Source of the DNA: Takakia lepidozioides
Taxonomy: Eukaryota; Streptophyta; Takakiopsida; Takakiales; Takakiaceae
Direction: 5' to 3'
Length of the DNA: 60,000 nt
Assembly (NCBI GenBank): GCA_030704615.1
Contig: CM060734.1
Span: 51,602,042 to 51,662,041, forward strand
Made by a program: the position numbers and the translations under genes. The notes under the pieces are model-generated. The model ran no database searches. It was not told the DNA's origin and saw only the letters and a program-made list of their open reading frames with translations. Below, piece after piece: positions 1 to 14,900 of the stretch (its first letter is position 1; each line of letters opens with the position of its first letter).

Positions 1-2358
<2,358 letters not shown>

Positions 2359-3472
2359 GAATAGGGGCATTGGAATGCAGGAGTAGAATTGATGTTATAT
2401 ATGAGGGGTTGATTGTACAGACGAAGTGTGGCGCGCCATGTGCTGGCCATCATTCTTTCCTAATGATTTGCGCAGTGTAGTGTGGTGCCATTAGAAGTTG
2501 TGCCCACCAATTGTGGGTGCAAATTTATTGCACGTCATCCTATGTTATTGGTATCTCACCATTTGCACTTGGATCATGTTTCAGCGAGTTCAAGTTTGCA
2601 GGTTGAGCAGCTGTCATTTTGTCATCTCACCACTGCTCCTCCCTACTTCCATAGGGAGGGCTGTTGCAGTTGTTAGACATGTAGCTTCAGGGAGGACAGC
2701 TAATTGGGTACCCCTTTTTTATAGTGTAAGAACACTAGATGCTACACTAGTGTTCCAACAAGTATTTAACTTGTTTCACTCGTTGTTTTCTGGCTTGTCT
2801 CCCAACTGATTTGATTGTGGACACTGAAACTTTTACAGCAGTTGAGCACTCACTTCAGCACTTGGCCGGAAGGAACCCTTGGCACAGCTGCTGTCATCAA
2901 ATGCAGCCAATTTGTGGTTGTAACTCCTGAATCTAGTTGGTTTTCATCTGCCAGCTGTTCAAGTCCAGGCCCATGCTTTCTACTACAATCTGTGCAGGTC
3001 TGTGCAAATGGGTTTGTAGAGGTGTCCCATTGGGACACAGTTCTAAAGATTGGTATTGGCATATTGGTATGGGCTGTTAGAGAGCAAGAACAATCAATCC
3101 TCTCCTTGTGAGATGTATATATTACGAAGTTCTGAGTGCACAGACGGCTTCTGCAAATGGCTGCAAGATTGAGATATTCTCACTGCAGTGAAAAGAGACG
3201 GGGGACACCCAGATTAGTAAAAAGAGTAACAGTAGAGACCCTTAAGTCAATGGAAACTCAGAACCTCTCTTGTCCACTTTTTGAGTGAACAGGCATGCAG
3301 TCTGGGACAAGGGGAAGAGTGCTGAAACTGGAGAGAAGCATAAGATGATCAGAACTGATGTCATGGGACAAATGAGTCAGAAAATGCTGTGTAGTCTAGC
3401 GGTAAAGTGTATAGAGAGCCTCACAAATTTTGATCAAATTACAAAGCTATATACTAGTCATGGCTGTGACAG
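2359..3472. other. 3' UTR and spacer between convergent genes
   Basis: This stretch follows the CDC48 stop and precedes the stop of the convergent protease gene. It is AT-leaning with only short open frames that resemble no family. It probably holds the two 3' UTRs. I see no clear poly(A) signal, repeat or RNA gene. Confidence 0.5.
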
Positions 3473-5194
3473 CTACAGCATTTGCTGCACAATACCAAGG
3501 TTAATGGTATCGCGCACCATGAGCACCACACCAAGAGCTAGTAGCAGCAAAATACCCGAGGACATGATCCCCTGCTCCACTCCATCTGGCAGCTTCTTGC
3601 CTCCTCTCACAGCTTCCAGTGCTACAAGGGCCAAGTATCCTCCATCTAAAGCAGGCAGAGGCAACAGATTCACCACTGCCAAGTTTATGTTCACTATTGC
3701 AGCAAACTGAAAAAGACCAGCTACATCTGCCCGCGCCACTTCAGCGCCAACCGCCACAATTGCTACAGGACCTGACAATTTGTCAGCTGTCTGCGCGAAG
3801 TTGAAAAACACCTGCCTCAATCCATCGATCACAGTGGTGAAGAGTCTGGAAAAATCCCTGCTTGCCAGTACTGCAGCATCTGCCAAGTTTTCAGCCCTCA
3901 CCCGGTGTGGCTTTGCATTGGGGGACAGCTGCACCCCAATCTTGCCTGACCCATCAATGGCCACATCAGGCACCACCTGCAAGCTCACCTCATCAGCACC
4001 ACGTTTTACACTGAGCACCAGCTTGTGATTAGGACTGCGTTTGATGGTGTCCACCAGATCAAATACGGACGCCTCCCTGCTCCCCAACTTGCGCCCATCC
4101 ACTGCAGCTACCACATCCCCTGCGAACACGCCCGCTCTGGCAGCAGCGGAATTGACTATGACCTCTGGCACTACCACCCCTGGAAAGAATTCCTGCTCCA
4201 GCAACCCTACTGTGAGCACCTGAGTGAAGAGCACTGTGTATGCAAATAGGATGTTGGCCAACACTCCGGCTGAGATAACAAGGGCTCGCTGAGGAATGGG
4301 CCGGTTCTTGAGCAGGTCTGGGTCATCAGCTTTGTATGCACTCTCTGGATCATCATCCGGGAAGGCAACGAACCCACCCAAGGGGAATGCTCTCAGAGAA
4401 TACTCCACCTTCTTACCTTGAATCTTGGCTAGTGTGGGCCCAAAGCCAATGGCAAACTTCGTAACGTGAATGCCCTGCAGCCGTGCAGCCAGGAAATGAC
4501 CAGCTTCATGCACGGTGATGATGGCCGCCAGTACCCCCAGCGCTTGCACCACAGACTGCGGACCCTCTAGCGCCAGCGCAGGTAGCGTCAGCAGTACCAT
4601 ACCCTGGACTTTCCCGATTACCCCCCACCTCTCTACTTCTGTTTGTCCTCCACCTTCACAACCCCTTGCCAACTCGAGGTGGGCTCTGCTTTTCGGCTTT
4701 CTTCTCTCATCCTCCAGCTCTCCATCAAATGCTTCTCCAACAACTGATTCCTCCCTGATGGTATGCTGCCCTAAGTTCTGGGACGGTCGGGGCTCCATGC
4801 CAGCCCGCCATCCTTTTCCTTGCTTTAAGCCTTGACCTGAACAATCTGGGCCTCTCCAGCCTTTTACTCCAGGCCTCAAGTGAATCCATCTACAACTTCT
4901 CCTCCCTAACGAGAAAACCCGCTGAAATCGACGAGCTTGCGGGTCTAGAATTTGCGAATTGTGCAATACCCGCAATGAATGCACAGGGCTGCGGCCTGCC
5001 TCTAAGCATGGCTTCCGTCTCGCCAGTGATTCCGGTATTGAACCCCCTGCATAAATAACACCAACTGTGGTGTGTCGAGGTGGGCACAGCTGCCATTCAC
5101 TTCTACTACTACTACAAGTAGCACACAGTAGCTGACGAGGTAGAGTCATGGCAGTGGCCATGGCCAGCAGCCCATGCCACGCCCTTTCACCCAC
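3473..5194 (-). CDS. Site-2-type membrane zinc metalloprotease, chloroplast-targeted (ARASP/RseP-like)
   Basis: The single uninterrupted frame encodes 573 residues of an RseP/ARASP-type intramembrane protease. Such enzymes cut membrane proteins within the bilayer; plant ARASP proteins sit in the chloroplast inner envelope. The zinc site HEAGH is at residues 229-233 in a hydrophobic helix. The second metal ligand motif PALDGG is at about 514-519. A PDZ domain (about 340-410) lies between, with FPGVVVPEV and AGVFAGDVV. Further membrane segments are near 303-330, 475-510 and 545-560. The first ~200 residues are low in conservation and rich in Arg and Ser, as expected for a transit peptide plus linker. 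The start could be M1, or M12 (MATAMTLPR, 5159-5161), which looks more like a transit-peptide start. The absence of introns stands out beside the intron-rich neighbours. Confidence 0.93.
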   Translation of the reverse strand: MGERAWHGLLAMATAMTLPRQLLCATCSSSRSEWQLCPPRHTTVGVIYAGGSIPESLARRKPCLEAGRSPVHSLRVLHNSQILDPQARRFQRVFSLGRRSCRWIHLRPGVKGWRGPDCSGQGLKQGKGWRAGMEPRPSQNLGQHTIREESVVGEAFDGELEDERRKPKSRAHLELARGCEGGGQTEVERWGVIGKVQGMVLLTLPALALEGPQSVVQALGVLAAIITVHEAGHFLAARLQGIHVTKFAIGFGPTLAKIQGKKVEYSLRAFPLGGFVAFPDDDPESAYKADDPDLLKNRPIPQRALVISAGVLANILFAYTVLFTQVLTVGLLEQEFFPGVVVPEVIVNSAAARAGVFAGDVVAAVDGRKLGSREASVFDLVDTIKRSPNHKLVLSVKRGADEVSLQVVPDVAIDGSGKIGVQLSPNAKPHRVRAENLADAAVLASRDFSRLFTTVIDGLRQVFFNFAQTADKLSGPVAIVAVGAEVARADVAGLFQFAAIVNINLAVVNLLPLPALDGGYLALVALEAVRGGKKLPDGVEQGIMSSGILLLLALGVVLMVRDTINLGIVQQML

Positions 5195-6198
5195 TGATAG
5201 CTTCCTCTCTGTGTCTCACAATGCACCAGGCCAGGAGAAGCGCAACTCCTTCAACTCCTTCAATCTACAGGAACAGAGAAAAACCGACACACGCCGCTCC
5301 CTCCCCCTCTCTCCCCAATCTCTCCACTCACCACTGCTCAAAGGGTCCACAATCGAGTCCGGTGGTAGGGTCCCAAGTCCCTGACCTTACAAACCAGGGA
5401 GTGTGACACAAAGACCCCCCTTGCAGATAAGCCCCATTTCCACCACGTGCCTCTGTCACTCCCTACCCACATAGTACTCTGGACTTCGTGCCTCATAAAA
5501 AGTGGGAGATCTCTCTGCTGCTGGCAGCAGTCCCATCTCCTAACAGTGTTCTCATCTGTTCTCTCTGTGCTGGGAACAGAAGAAGATCAGTGAGAACTTG
5601 GCGGGCCCTGACGCGAGCACTTAGTATCCTGGGGACCTCTCTCGATGCTAATCTGGCCGGATCTGGATTCCAGTGTAGGTGGAGGAGGCTGTTGAGGCAG
5701 CGATGGCGCTTGCCAAAAGGGGCATTGTCAACACCTCCTTTTTCCAGAATTCAGCATCCTGCACGCTGTTGAATGCGCGCCATGCATGCCTGGAGGTGCA
5801 TCGCAGGGGGTATTGCGAACCAGCAAGTACAGCCATGTGTGATCCCAATGTAAAAACAGCCACTCCCTAAAGTTAGTCCTCAATTTCGGTGGCCACACGT
5901 TGAAGCATGCATACAGCTATATATATGCACCCCTGCACACACGCATGGACATGGGTTTTGGCATTTCCTTGCCTGCACCTTGGCTGTCAAGCGCATGGCT
6001 TGCCCAGACAGAAACTTTGTCTCCCCTTTTAGTAATTCATATGTGGGTTGGAGCTTTGTCAGTTTTGTCTTTTACCCCTGGCTTGGTCTGGTTGTTTTGT
6101 GGAGTGTTGGTGGATTTTGTACCTGCGGATGGTGGATTTGGAGGTGGGAAGAGCTATCCTGCAATAGAAGAGACAGGCTGATAAATAGATTCGGGCAG
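5195..6198. other. Spacer between divergent loci; no recognised gene
   Basis: This is the upstream side of the minus-strand protease and of the plus-strand PhzF-like remnant. Short open frames occur, for example 5679-5870, but none resembles a known family. I looked here for the missing N-terminal PhzF exons (expected VVDAFT and NPAAV motifs) and did not find them. The left part probably holds the protease promoter. Confidence 0.4.
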
Positions 6199-8290
6199 AT
6201 GGATCTGTGTGGACATGCCACACTGGCATCAGCTCATCTGCTGTTTGCATCAGGCATTGTGGATGGGGTCAAAGTGCACTTCCACACCAGATCAGGGATG
6301 CTCACAGCAACAAAGGGGTTTCCGGCTGTGAAGAGTATGAGAGATCACCTTCACAGGAGGAAGAGAAGGTGCCCAAGGGCCGACATGAAGCGGCCAGGGA
6401 GCAAAGTAGTGCAGCTTACCTTCCCGCTGGTGCCTTCCTCCGCGTGCAATGATGTCTCTGTTCTCTTTGATGCTCTGGGAAGCCCCCAGGTTACCTGGGC
6501 TGGCCAAACTAGCTCTGGTAATTATTTGATTCTCTCTCTCCTCTCTGAACTTGTTTCCAGTCAGTGACATGGGGGAGGACATCTTGGATGACCTCAAGGG
6601 TCTACCCACTCTCGACACTAGACTGAAATTTAAACTCAGGGCAGGAAGCCTACCCTTGAACAGCAAACAGAAGCAGAGAGGAAAGGGAGAGTGCAATTGC
6701 CCGTTGTGTGGGCAACCTGAAGACAGTATTCATTTTCTGATACACTGTCCGGGGTTCTCTCACCAAAGAGATGCTCTCTTCAAATCTATCAAGGGAATTG
6801 TACCTGTACCTCTGTTTACCAACTTTGAAAGTCTCGAGGCTGAGCCAAAAGCCCAGGCCCTCCTGAGGCCTAGTTTTTGGGCAAATCACACCCAACAGAT
6901 TGATGCTTGTGTGAAGGGATTTCTAGAGGATATCTGGAAAACCCGGAGTAATTCTATATATGAAGGTAAGTCTTACTACCAACGTCAGCCCCTGACAGAG
7001 GTAGGTTCTGTCCCTTTTGTTTCCGCTCAAACTGGGCGCGGGGTCAATGGCCACAAGGCTACGGCAAACAACGTCTTATGAGTACAATCTCTCTCGCTCT
7101 TTATCTCTTTCTCTCTTCAATATCTTCATTACACACAACAAATGGTGTCATTAATATCTGCCTCGTGTGCTCTTCGGTCGTTTCCAGCCAATGTGACGCC
7201 TGTTGTTGGACCAGGTATGGTGATAATTAAAGCTTGCAATTAGACATTGACTTCAACTGTTAGAGAGCTAACACAACACAAGTGGAGTTTGGTCATGCAA
7301 GGGGGGTCTCATTTCCTTTGGGTTCTGAAATATTTAAGACTGCGAGACAAACATGGATGCGGAATGTATGTTTAGTTTGCCACTGACTTGTTCCAGAATT
7401 TTGGATATGCAAAGGTTGAGCTACCCACGAGCAAAGATGTGGAGCCTATAAAGCCCACAAATTGGTGGATCTAAATGGTCCAGGTGGTGTGTCATTGTGA
7501 CGGCAAGGCAACTGTATCCAAGGATAGTGAGTTCAATTTTGTGTCATGGTTCTTCCACCCTAAACTGGGTGTAAATGAGGTATGGAAAGCTTACAATGTG
7601 CTAATGTGGGCCATGTGGAAGTTGTGATGGTGTGCCCTGGATGACATCCCCCATGTGGTTTGTTACAATTTGCACTCCAGAACCATGTCTGACATGTTCA
7701 TGATGATGTGCAATTGTGTACATCTGCCTCAGAGAATCTGATTTTTAGAATCGCAACACCTCCATGACCAGGATACAGCAACAGGTAGTGTTGATTGCAC
7801 ATTGGGTCCATATTTAGCTGAAGGCTTACCAGGTGAGTTGTGGTTTTCCAGAAATTTTAGACAGCCTCTTTCTTACAAACACATTATTGTCATGTTGCCT
7901 CCACTCCACAGAATGGTATTACGCATTATGAAGACCTCAAGTTGGTTACCTGCATTAGCCAACTTCATTTCATGTGAGACAGGTTTTGATATGCTTGCTG
8001 GTTTCAGTATTCTACTGTGCCCCCCATGGATGTATGGGATTCCCCTCCATGATCTCACCCTACCTTCAAACAGACTGGAAATTGAAAAGCATTCTTCCAT
8101 TTCCCTTCTGATCCTTCACTGATGTTCAGTTCCAATATATGGTCATTTGTATGAGACAAAGGGATCACATTGAACAGGCCTCTTAGCGTGGAGGCAGATT
8201 TGAACTGCGGGTAGATGTGGAGGCTGGCCAAGCTTACATACAAGGTGGTGCTGTTTTAGTCATGGCAGGAGTTGTTCTCCACACGATGGA
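6199..8290 (+). pseudogene. PhzF-fold isomerase-like gene, decayed and N-terminally incomplete
   Basis: Pieces of a PhzF-family (phenazine biosynthesis-like, isomerase fold) protein appear in the right order. 6199-6517 begins with DLCGHATLASAHLLF, the family's central motif, and continues through FHTRSG. 7397-7579 has YAKVELPTSKDVEP and FNFVSWFFHPKLGVNE. 7772-7832 has TGSVDCTLGPYLAEG, where other members have DPVTGSAHC. 8175-8290 has QAS-stop-RGGRFELRV ending in the family's last strands. It looks dead. There is an in-frame TAG at 8184-8186 in place of the usual Arg. A TAA and at least two frame changes lie between 7450 and 7530. The phase does not match across the first junction. The N-terminal third is absent and a retroelement fragment sits in the first intron. 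An alternative is an odd gene model with other exons, but the stop in the conserved QASRRGG motif argues against it. Confidence 0.78.
6551..7135 (+). mobile_element. Non-LTR retroelement 3' fragment (zinc-binding region after reverse transcriptase)
   Basis: An open frame (6551-7081) carries a CPLCG...HFLIHC zinc-knuckle pattern like the zf-RVT region that follows reverse transcriptase in non-LTR elements. The text before it (TRLKFKLRAGSLPL) also fits that region. The stop is followed by a pyrimidine-rich CTCT tail. Related sequence recurs at 36560-36720 and 37340-37430: the phrase AAGGCTACGGCAAACAAC and the coding motif TNF(E/Q)SLEAEPKA both reappear there. No reverse transcriptase or endonuclease domain is present, so this is a 5'-truncated copy. 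It lies in an intron of the PhzF-like remnant. Confidence 0.75.
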
Positions 8291-8912
8291 GATCGATCTG
8301 GTTGTCCAATGTTTTACATTATATTGGGGTACTCAGTTTAAGCATTCACTAGATATTGACAGAGCCAGACTTCAAAAAGTTGCATCAACTTCACAATGCA
8401 GGGAATGAGAGGGTGCATTGGTCTGAAGAGCACATGAAGGCATACATATTGGCAGTTGGTGCTCCTGAGGAGAGGATTGCACCTCTGGAGGACAATAGCT
8501 CGCAATTCAGTGATCTCTGGGCTTCAGACCCAGTGTATTTTTTTGCAAAGACGGCCATTTGTGTAATCATCTTAGAAACTCACAAAGCCTTGGAGCATCT
8601 GTGGCTGTATAAGCTTCTTTACATCACCATCAAGGTTGGCATTGGAGTGGGAAATGGACATCATTGATGACAAAGGGTTCATCCTTCACAGGATTTGCAT
8701 TGTTCTGTACCATGTTTTGATCCACTGCCCAAGCATTCCATATATCTACATAATATTGTACAGGTGGCAACCTAACCTCAAGAACCCCTTGGTGGAAAAC
8801 ATATAGATCTATCATATGACCAACTTCACTCAAGCCCTTACATTACTGATTCACAGATGTACTGAAGGGTAATCAATATGAAAAAGTGATACCACTATCA
8901 ACCACATTGAGA
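8291..8912. other. Spacer with one unrecognised open frame
   Basis: This lies between the PhzF-like remnant and the MED16 stop codon. A plus-strand open frame at 8356-8667 reads in part ERVHWSEEHMKAYILAVGAPEERIAPLEDN. This looks like real protein sequence (amphipathic, charged) but I cannot assign it to a family. It may be another exon or remnant of the upstream locus. Otherwise nothing is recognised. Confidence 0.35.
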
Positions 8913-11900
8913 TTACACCGCTCTGACCCACCGACCCCCACACATTGGGCAGCCAAAGGCCCATCTTCCTGTCCAGCAGGAGTCTCGAACACTTTGGTTG
9001 GGTGCTGCACTATTTGGTGCTGCTAGAGCTGCTGTTTGTCTCCCACATCGCATGCACTGACCACATAGCCAACAAACCAGTGATTACATGTCAATATATA
9101 TACCTCAATTACAGTTTGCTTTCAACTAATCTCATGTTGCAATTGTGATTCTGATCGAGTTATCACAGGATTGACAGAAAACGCTAGGTTCCTCTGCCTC
9201 TGTGCTTAGTTGAGGACGTGAAATTGACCAGGATTTCCTGAACCAACCCTCACTTACTGTCGACTCTACTTCCCATTGTAGGACCTTTAAATTATAATTG
9301 CGCCTAATCAAATGCCAGGTACACTTTACTTTCTATCAGGTAAGAAAACAACTAGTAAGACAGACCTTATGCCAGACCCCATGCTGGACAGGTTTCCAGA
9401 CAGCTGTGATGACATCACGACGAGATCCTAGCAGGCATGCGAAGCTGCCCAATCCAACTGCTGTTCGGAGGCCAAATGCGGTATCATGCTCTGCACGTCT
9501 GCGTTTTCTTGGCCACAGCTCAATAGGATTTGGATCTGGATTCTCAAAAGCCAGATCAGTGTCAAATGTACCCGACCACGCCCCCCCTGACAAGTTGCGG
9601 CGACTCCATTCTTCTGCAGGAGGGTGGAGTTCTAGTTCCCGCATCAGCAACCCTGCTGCATCAGCTCCACGTGGTCGTGGCAAGTTCTGCAATGCACCCC
9701 ACCCCTGTTAGAGTAATAGCCTACTGTCCTGCTACAGGACAATGACAGGAACACCTCACCACAATTGAAATAGCAGAGTTGTCGCTACACCTATGCAGGT
9801 GCTCCTGGACACTACAACTGCAAATTTTTGCTGTTAGATGAGGTTGTTCTCACTTTCACAGGAATTCAACAGTTACAGGCAGCAAGGTACTTGCACACCT
9901 GCATGTGAGGTCCAAGGGAAGCCTCCACAACCTCAGCAGCAACTGTGAACTGGCCATCAATGAAATGCAGTCGCAGAATTGGGTTGCTGATGTCAACTTG
10001 TGACTTTGGCAGTGGATGTGGCAGAGGCGCAGTTCGTCGGCAGAGATCAACCAGCACTAGAAACAAAAATTTAACCTGCACTGTGATGGTAATGTCACTT
10101 CTCAAGCAGTATATGGGTATGAAAGTGGGCTATGTAGAGAAATAGAAAGAATGCCAAAAAGACTACAAGATAGGGGAAGGGTCTTCAGGAATACTCACCT
10201 CATCTGAAGTATACCCTTGGCCAGAATTGCCATTACCCACACGTGCAGAACGTGGATTGGCAACCTCATCAGGTCCCTTGCTGCTTGGTGCAGTTCGTGT
10301 GACCACTTGACCCTCCTCCATTTTAACAGCAACTGTGGTGCTGTTGCGAGGTCCCGAGGCAGCCTCCTCTTTGGTGGGCCCTAATTTGTTGGATTCATTG
10401 CTACTTCGAGTTGCACCACCCATAGCTCGAGGGAGTTGACGTTTTCTGAATATGAGACAGAACAATAGAAGCTGACACAACCTGTGAAGGAAGTGGCAGT
10501 CACCAATCAGGCGCACTGCTGGCGTCCCAGGAAAGGTGGCCGTGCTCACACTCAGTGGCAAAGGACCACCAGGCACTCCCACACTTGTGCTAGGCATTGC
10601 AGCAGACGATGGAGCGTCCGTACTAGTGCTCTTGCTGCTGATCTTGGCTATGGCCCCCTGCACCCATGCTTGCACTTGTGCTGTTCCTCCATTGCTTCCC
10701 GTTGCCACTTGCACACCTGATTACAGCCCACCATGCCAGAAACAAGAGTTAAGGGTCTGAAGCTAACAAGAAGTTTGTGTATCTACTCAATCACTTTTCA
10801 TTCCACTCATAAACAGCAGGTCCCTTTCCTACAGTATATTTAATTCGGATACAGTCTGTTAGATGTGGCTTACCCTGGATGGCAGGAGATGGGGTAACAG
10901 CAGTGATAGCAGAAGAACGAGAGTTGGATGGGGCAGGGGTGCCTGAGGCCGCATGGGCGGTGGCCAGCGTGCGGCAGAAGCTGGCATACCGCCGCAATCG
11001 TGTCAAAAAGTGGGATGCCAGGTCCAACACTGCATCCACGTATGCCTACAGTCACACACAGTGCCTTCAATACTTTCCTCCAAGTAAAGCAGTGTCTGGG
11101 TTGGTCGTGACTGGATGATACGCTAAGAAAACTACAAGCAGAAGAGAGGGGGCACCTGAATAGTGGGAACAAGGGCAGGATCCACAGCCATAGCATCAAC
11201 ACCAAGCCCTGTTAGGTCCTCACTAGAGGCTTGCCATGGCTCAGCAATGAGTGTGGAAGGGTTCACTAATGCTGCCTCAATCCCACGCCCCAACATATCC
11301 AGCATCAAGCGCCCCTGCATGTCCAGTACCAACACCCGCACATCGGCCGCTTCGACACCCTCCAGAATGCGACACTTGATCCTATCCAATGCCTGTATCA
11401 GAGCTCATCAATTTCCCTCAGTAGTCCAAACCAAGAGCCTAAAATAGGGATCCGCACATACCACTATCTTGACTATTTGGTGCTTTTCTCCCTCTAGCCA
11501 ATCATCATAGGTGACAAAGAGAAAGGCAGATCCACAGAGGTACAGCAAAACCTGAGTCTTTTCAAACCTTGACCTTTCTACAAGGATGGACAGCCTCCTC
11601 ATTTCCCTTGCAGATCCAAGGAACTCGCCCTTGCAGGTAGCGAAAGCTTGAAAAGTGAAATGACTTACAGGGCCATAATGCTGACGATGCACAGCTTTAG
11701 GAAGCACATGAAAGTCATTGTCCAGTATTGCCATCACTCTGCCTACTGTTACTGCAACCTCCCCAACACCATGCTTCTCAGAATATGTCGTTTGCTGTGC
11801 CTATGAAGGGTGACAGGCAGGAAAAGGCATGGGGAGAGAGGTGCAAAACCATCAGCAAAGCCAATACTTGGGCAAGCCTATGAAGTTAGAAAGGAAAGAA

Positions 11901-14900
11901 AATAGCATTGGTAATAAACTTTGTATACACATGTTACCAGAGTTTAGGATCTATGTAACGATATAGCAACCAATGGCCAACACAAAGATGTTCCTGTCAA
12001 CACTGGCAAGGGTTGGTCTAAAGCCAAGCAGTAGTTGTTTTGCATGCACAGAGACAACCAGCCATTAAAGCATACCAAGACCATCATCAGCAGCACATTG
12101 GGTGCAAGCCACAGCATCCCACCAATCGACTTCGCTCACCAGACTCCACCAAAACCTACACAACCACCATCAATATCCCTGAGTGGATGTGGTGCCCACC
12201 TGCCTCTATACGCTTTACTTACATTGTCTCAACAAGTAGCTGAGGCACACCAATACTAAACCTCCTCATAAAATTTTCTATTTAAAACAGAGGGAGACAG
12301 AAGAACCAAGAGACCCAACCTGTCAGCCAAATGGCGCTCCCATGACAAGTGGCTGGATACATGAGAAGCGGGTGGGATTCGAACAATGCGAAGGACACAC
12401 GAATCAGACTTCCGATCATACCACACAAAGCCAAGACAGCAGCTGGTGGGTGAAAAGGCAGGTAAAACCAGATGAGAGAAGCTGTCAGGCACGACAAAGG
12501 TGTCGAGAGCAGTCATTGCTGCACCTGAAAACACGTGCACTTCACCCCCAAACACAGCCACCGCCACCTCGCCTCCATGGCCTGAGAAGTTGATACCGGC
12601 TACCGACCTGGGGTTGACAGGGCGATCTACCTCCATGGGTTTGCGTGGCTGCGGTTCCATTGGAGACAAGAACTCCTTGCTGGTTGTCATGCAGTTGTCC
12701 ACCACTGGAGTCCATGTAGTTGTCATGGCAGCCGGCCCCCCAACACTCTCAAAATGTGAGTGGATGGCTACCGGTTTCTGTGAACTCTCCCACCTCTGTA
12801 TCCTCCACCCTGTTGGTGATGGTCCAGAGTCTCCAGTCTCCGGTGATATGTAGTAACCTGCATGTGCCAACGTGCTCCCATCTTACACACACATCTTTTG
12901 ATCTGGTTCATATGCATTCTAAAGTGAATTTAATCATTTTGAAAGACCACTTGGAGATGAGTGAGGAAAAACTCACCTTCAACGATGACTGTGAGTAAAG
13001 CAGAACCTCCACGAGAAGGATCAAAGGCAACCATAGCAACCCCAGAACCCCAAGTCGTGGATGCAGATGCTTCTGGATTGACGTAAGCAGAAAAGTTAGA
13101 AACTGGGGAGCATTGCAGCAGGGGCCCCGCACTATCATCGCCCTCGACCTTCATGCCAGGTTCCTGCCAGGAGAGTAAAGAGGCTGCTAGAGGTGCAAAG
13201 CCAGGCCAAGAGGGTGGATTAGCCATGAAGGTTGACTGCATTCCTAGCTTAGCAGCCGCTTGCTGACTGCTCCGCTCAATGGATTGCCCACTGCACGGGT
13301 TCACCTCCCAGACAACTACTGTCGATGGATTTCCAACAGGAGAACCCGCAACCAGCAGTGCACCATCCTCACTTACTGTCACATCCGCAGTGAAAATTCC
13401 ACTTGGGCCAGCACCCAACACTCCCTTCTTAGTTGAATGCCAACTTGGGGCAGTGGCCTGCCATTGCCGCCAATGCAGCTGCAATGAGCCTGAACAGAAC
13501 ACTGTGCACACACACAGAAAATTGGGCCAATGCACTGCCACACAACATCCCACCACCCATCAGATTCTGCCTTGTGCCAAATACGGATAATAACATAAGC
13601 ATGGCCATCATTTGAAGGATTGTTTAGATAAACTTGAGCATGGGATCTGTCACACCTTTGTTGTGGCAGGCCCACTTTCTAATCAGCAATCAATAGTCAG
13701 TAATTGATCTTTCCTTCCAGGCAAAGGGAGAGTCACAGAGACCTCAACAAGCTACACGTATAGAACAAACTAAGAGTCAGAACCAACCAATTCAAAAAAA
13801 ATCAACAACCCTTGACAGTTGCTTATGAATGACTCACAGAGTCACGAGGATGTAACTATGTGCAAGAGAAACTTGTCAGAGAACCTGAATGAGAGAGAAA
13901 AGGGGGTGGGGGTGGGGCACTTTTACCAGTTGCACGTGATTGGCGAGCCAGAAACTTCTCTTCATAAGAAACTGGGGAGTTTGAGGCTGTAGCAGCAGCC
14001 CATCGGTACTGAGCCACACACCACAGCAGTAAAAATAAATTTGTCAATCTGCATAAAGCAGGAACGTTGCTAAAAACTTGGTCATGACGACATAAGTTTA
14101 AGCTGGTAAACTGCCAATCCCTAAAGGTCAATGGTAGGACACAACAGACACACCCGTATGCCACAGATAAGCAATACATCCATATTTTTGTGACATCGAG
14201 CTTCTTAAGTCTTTTGCTTTCAGTTTCAGTAAGTGCTCAAACCCAGCTGCCTGTATAGCAGACCAAAACCTTCCGTCAGGGATGTCTGACTCCTTCAAGA
14301 ATAATAAGAGTGGCTCTAATGCCTTCAGACGGCCGCACTCTATCATTCTTTAACAACATTGTGAGAAGACTAATCATCCTTCTAACATTCAGAGGCTGAG
14401 AACAGGGTTGCTGAAGAGACAGTTGCCTGATGTCTATTTTTTGTTTTTCTAGACCACCCTTCCTTTCTGTGTATCTGGCCACTTCCCCTTTATCATGTGT
14501 GGCCTGCCTTCAGCTAAAATCACTCTCTGGCACTTTCAACATATATCTGCTAGTAACCACCAAAAAGACCACATACTGACAATACATGCAGCACCCTGCA
14601 CAGTGAAAATGACATGACTGGGCATGGGACAATTCTGAGCTCATAAGGCCCACACGTCAGCTTCCTTTAGCCTGATTAAGAAACACCGTTCACTCTAAAC
14701 TACACACATTGCAGTAAAACTGCACATCCTGACCAGAATACAGACAAGAGGTTTGCAGGAATGGTACCGGTGAAGAACCAACCACCCATTTTGTGGTGAC
14801 AGACTGATCCTGGCGCCACTCATACTCACAGCTCCATCCATTGATGGTGCGCGCCACATTAGCCCCACCCTGGATCCTCTCCCAATTTCTCTTTCAGAGC

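Noticed and set aside
4515-4835. Plus-strand open frame over the protease gene
   Set aside because: Antisense shadow of the ARASP-like coding sequence.
12500-12853. Antisense open frames across MED16 exons
   Set aside because: They are shadows of the conserved minus-strand coding exons.
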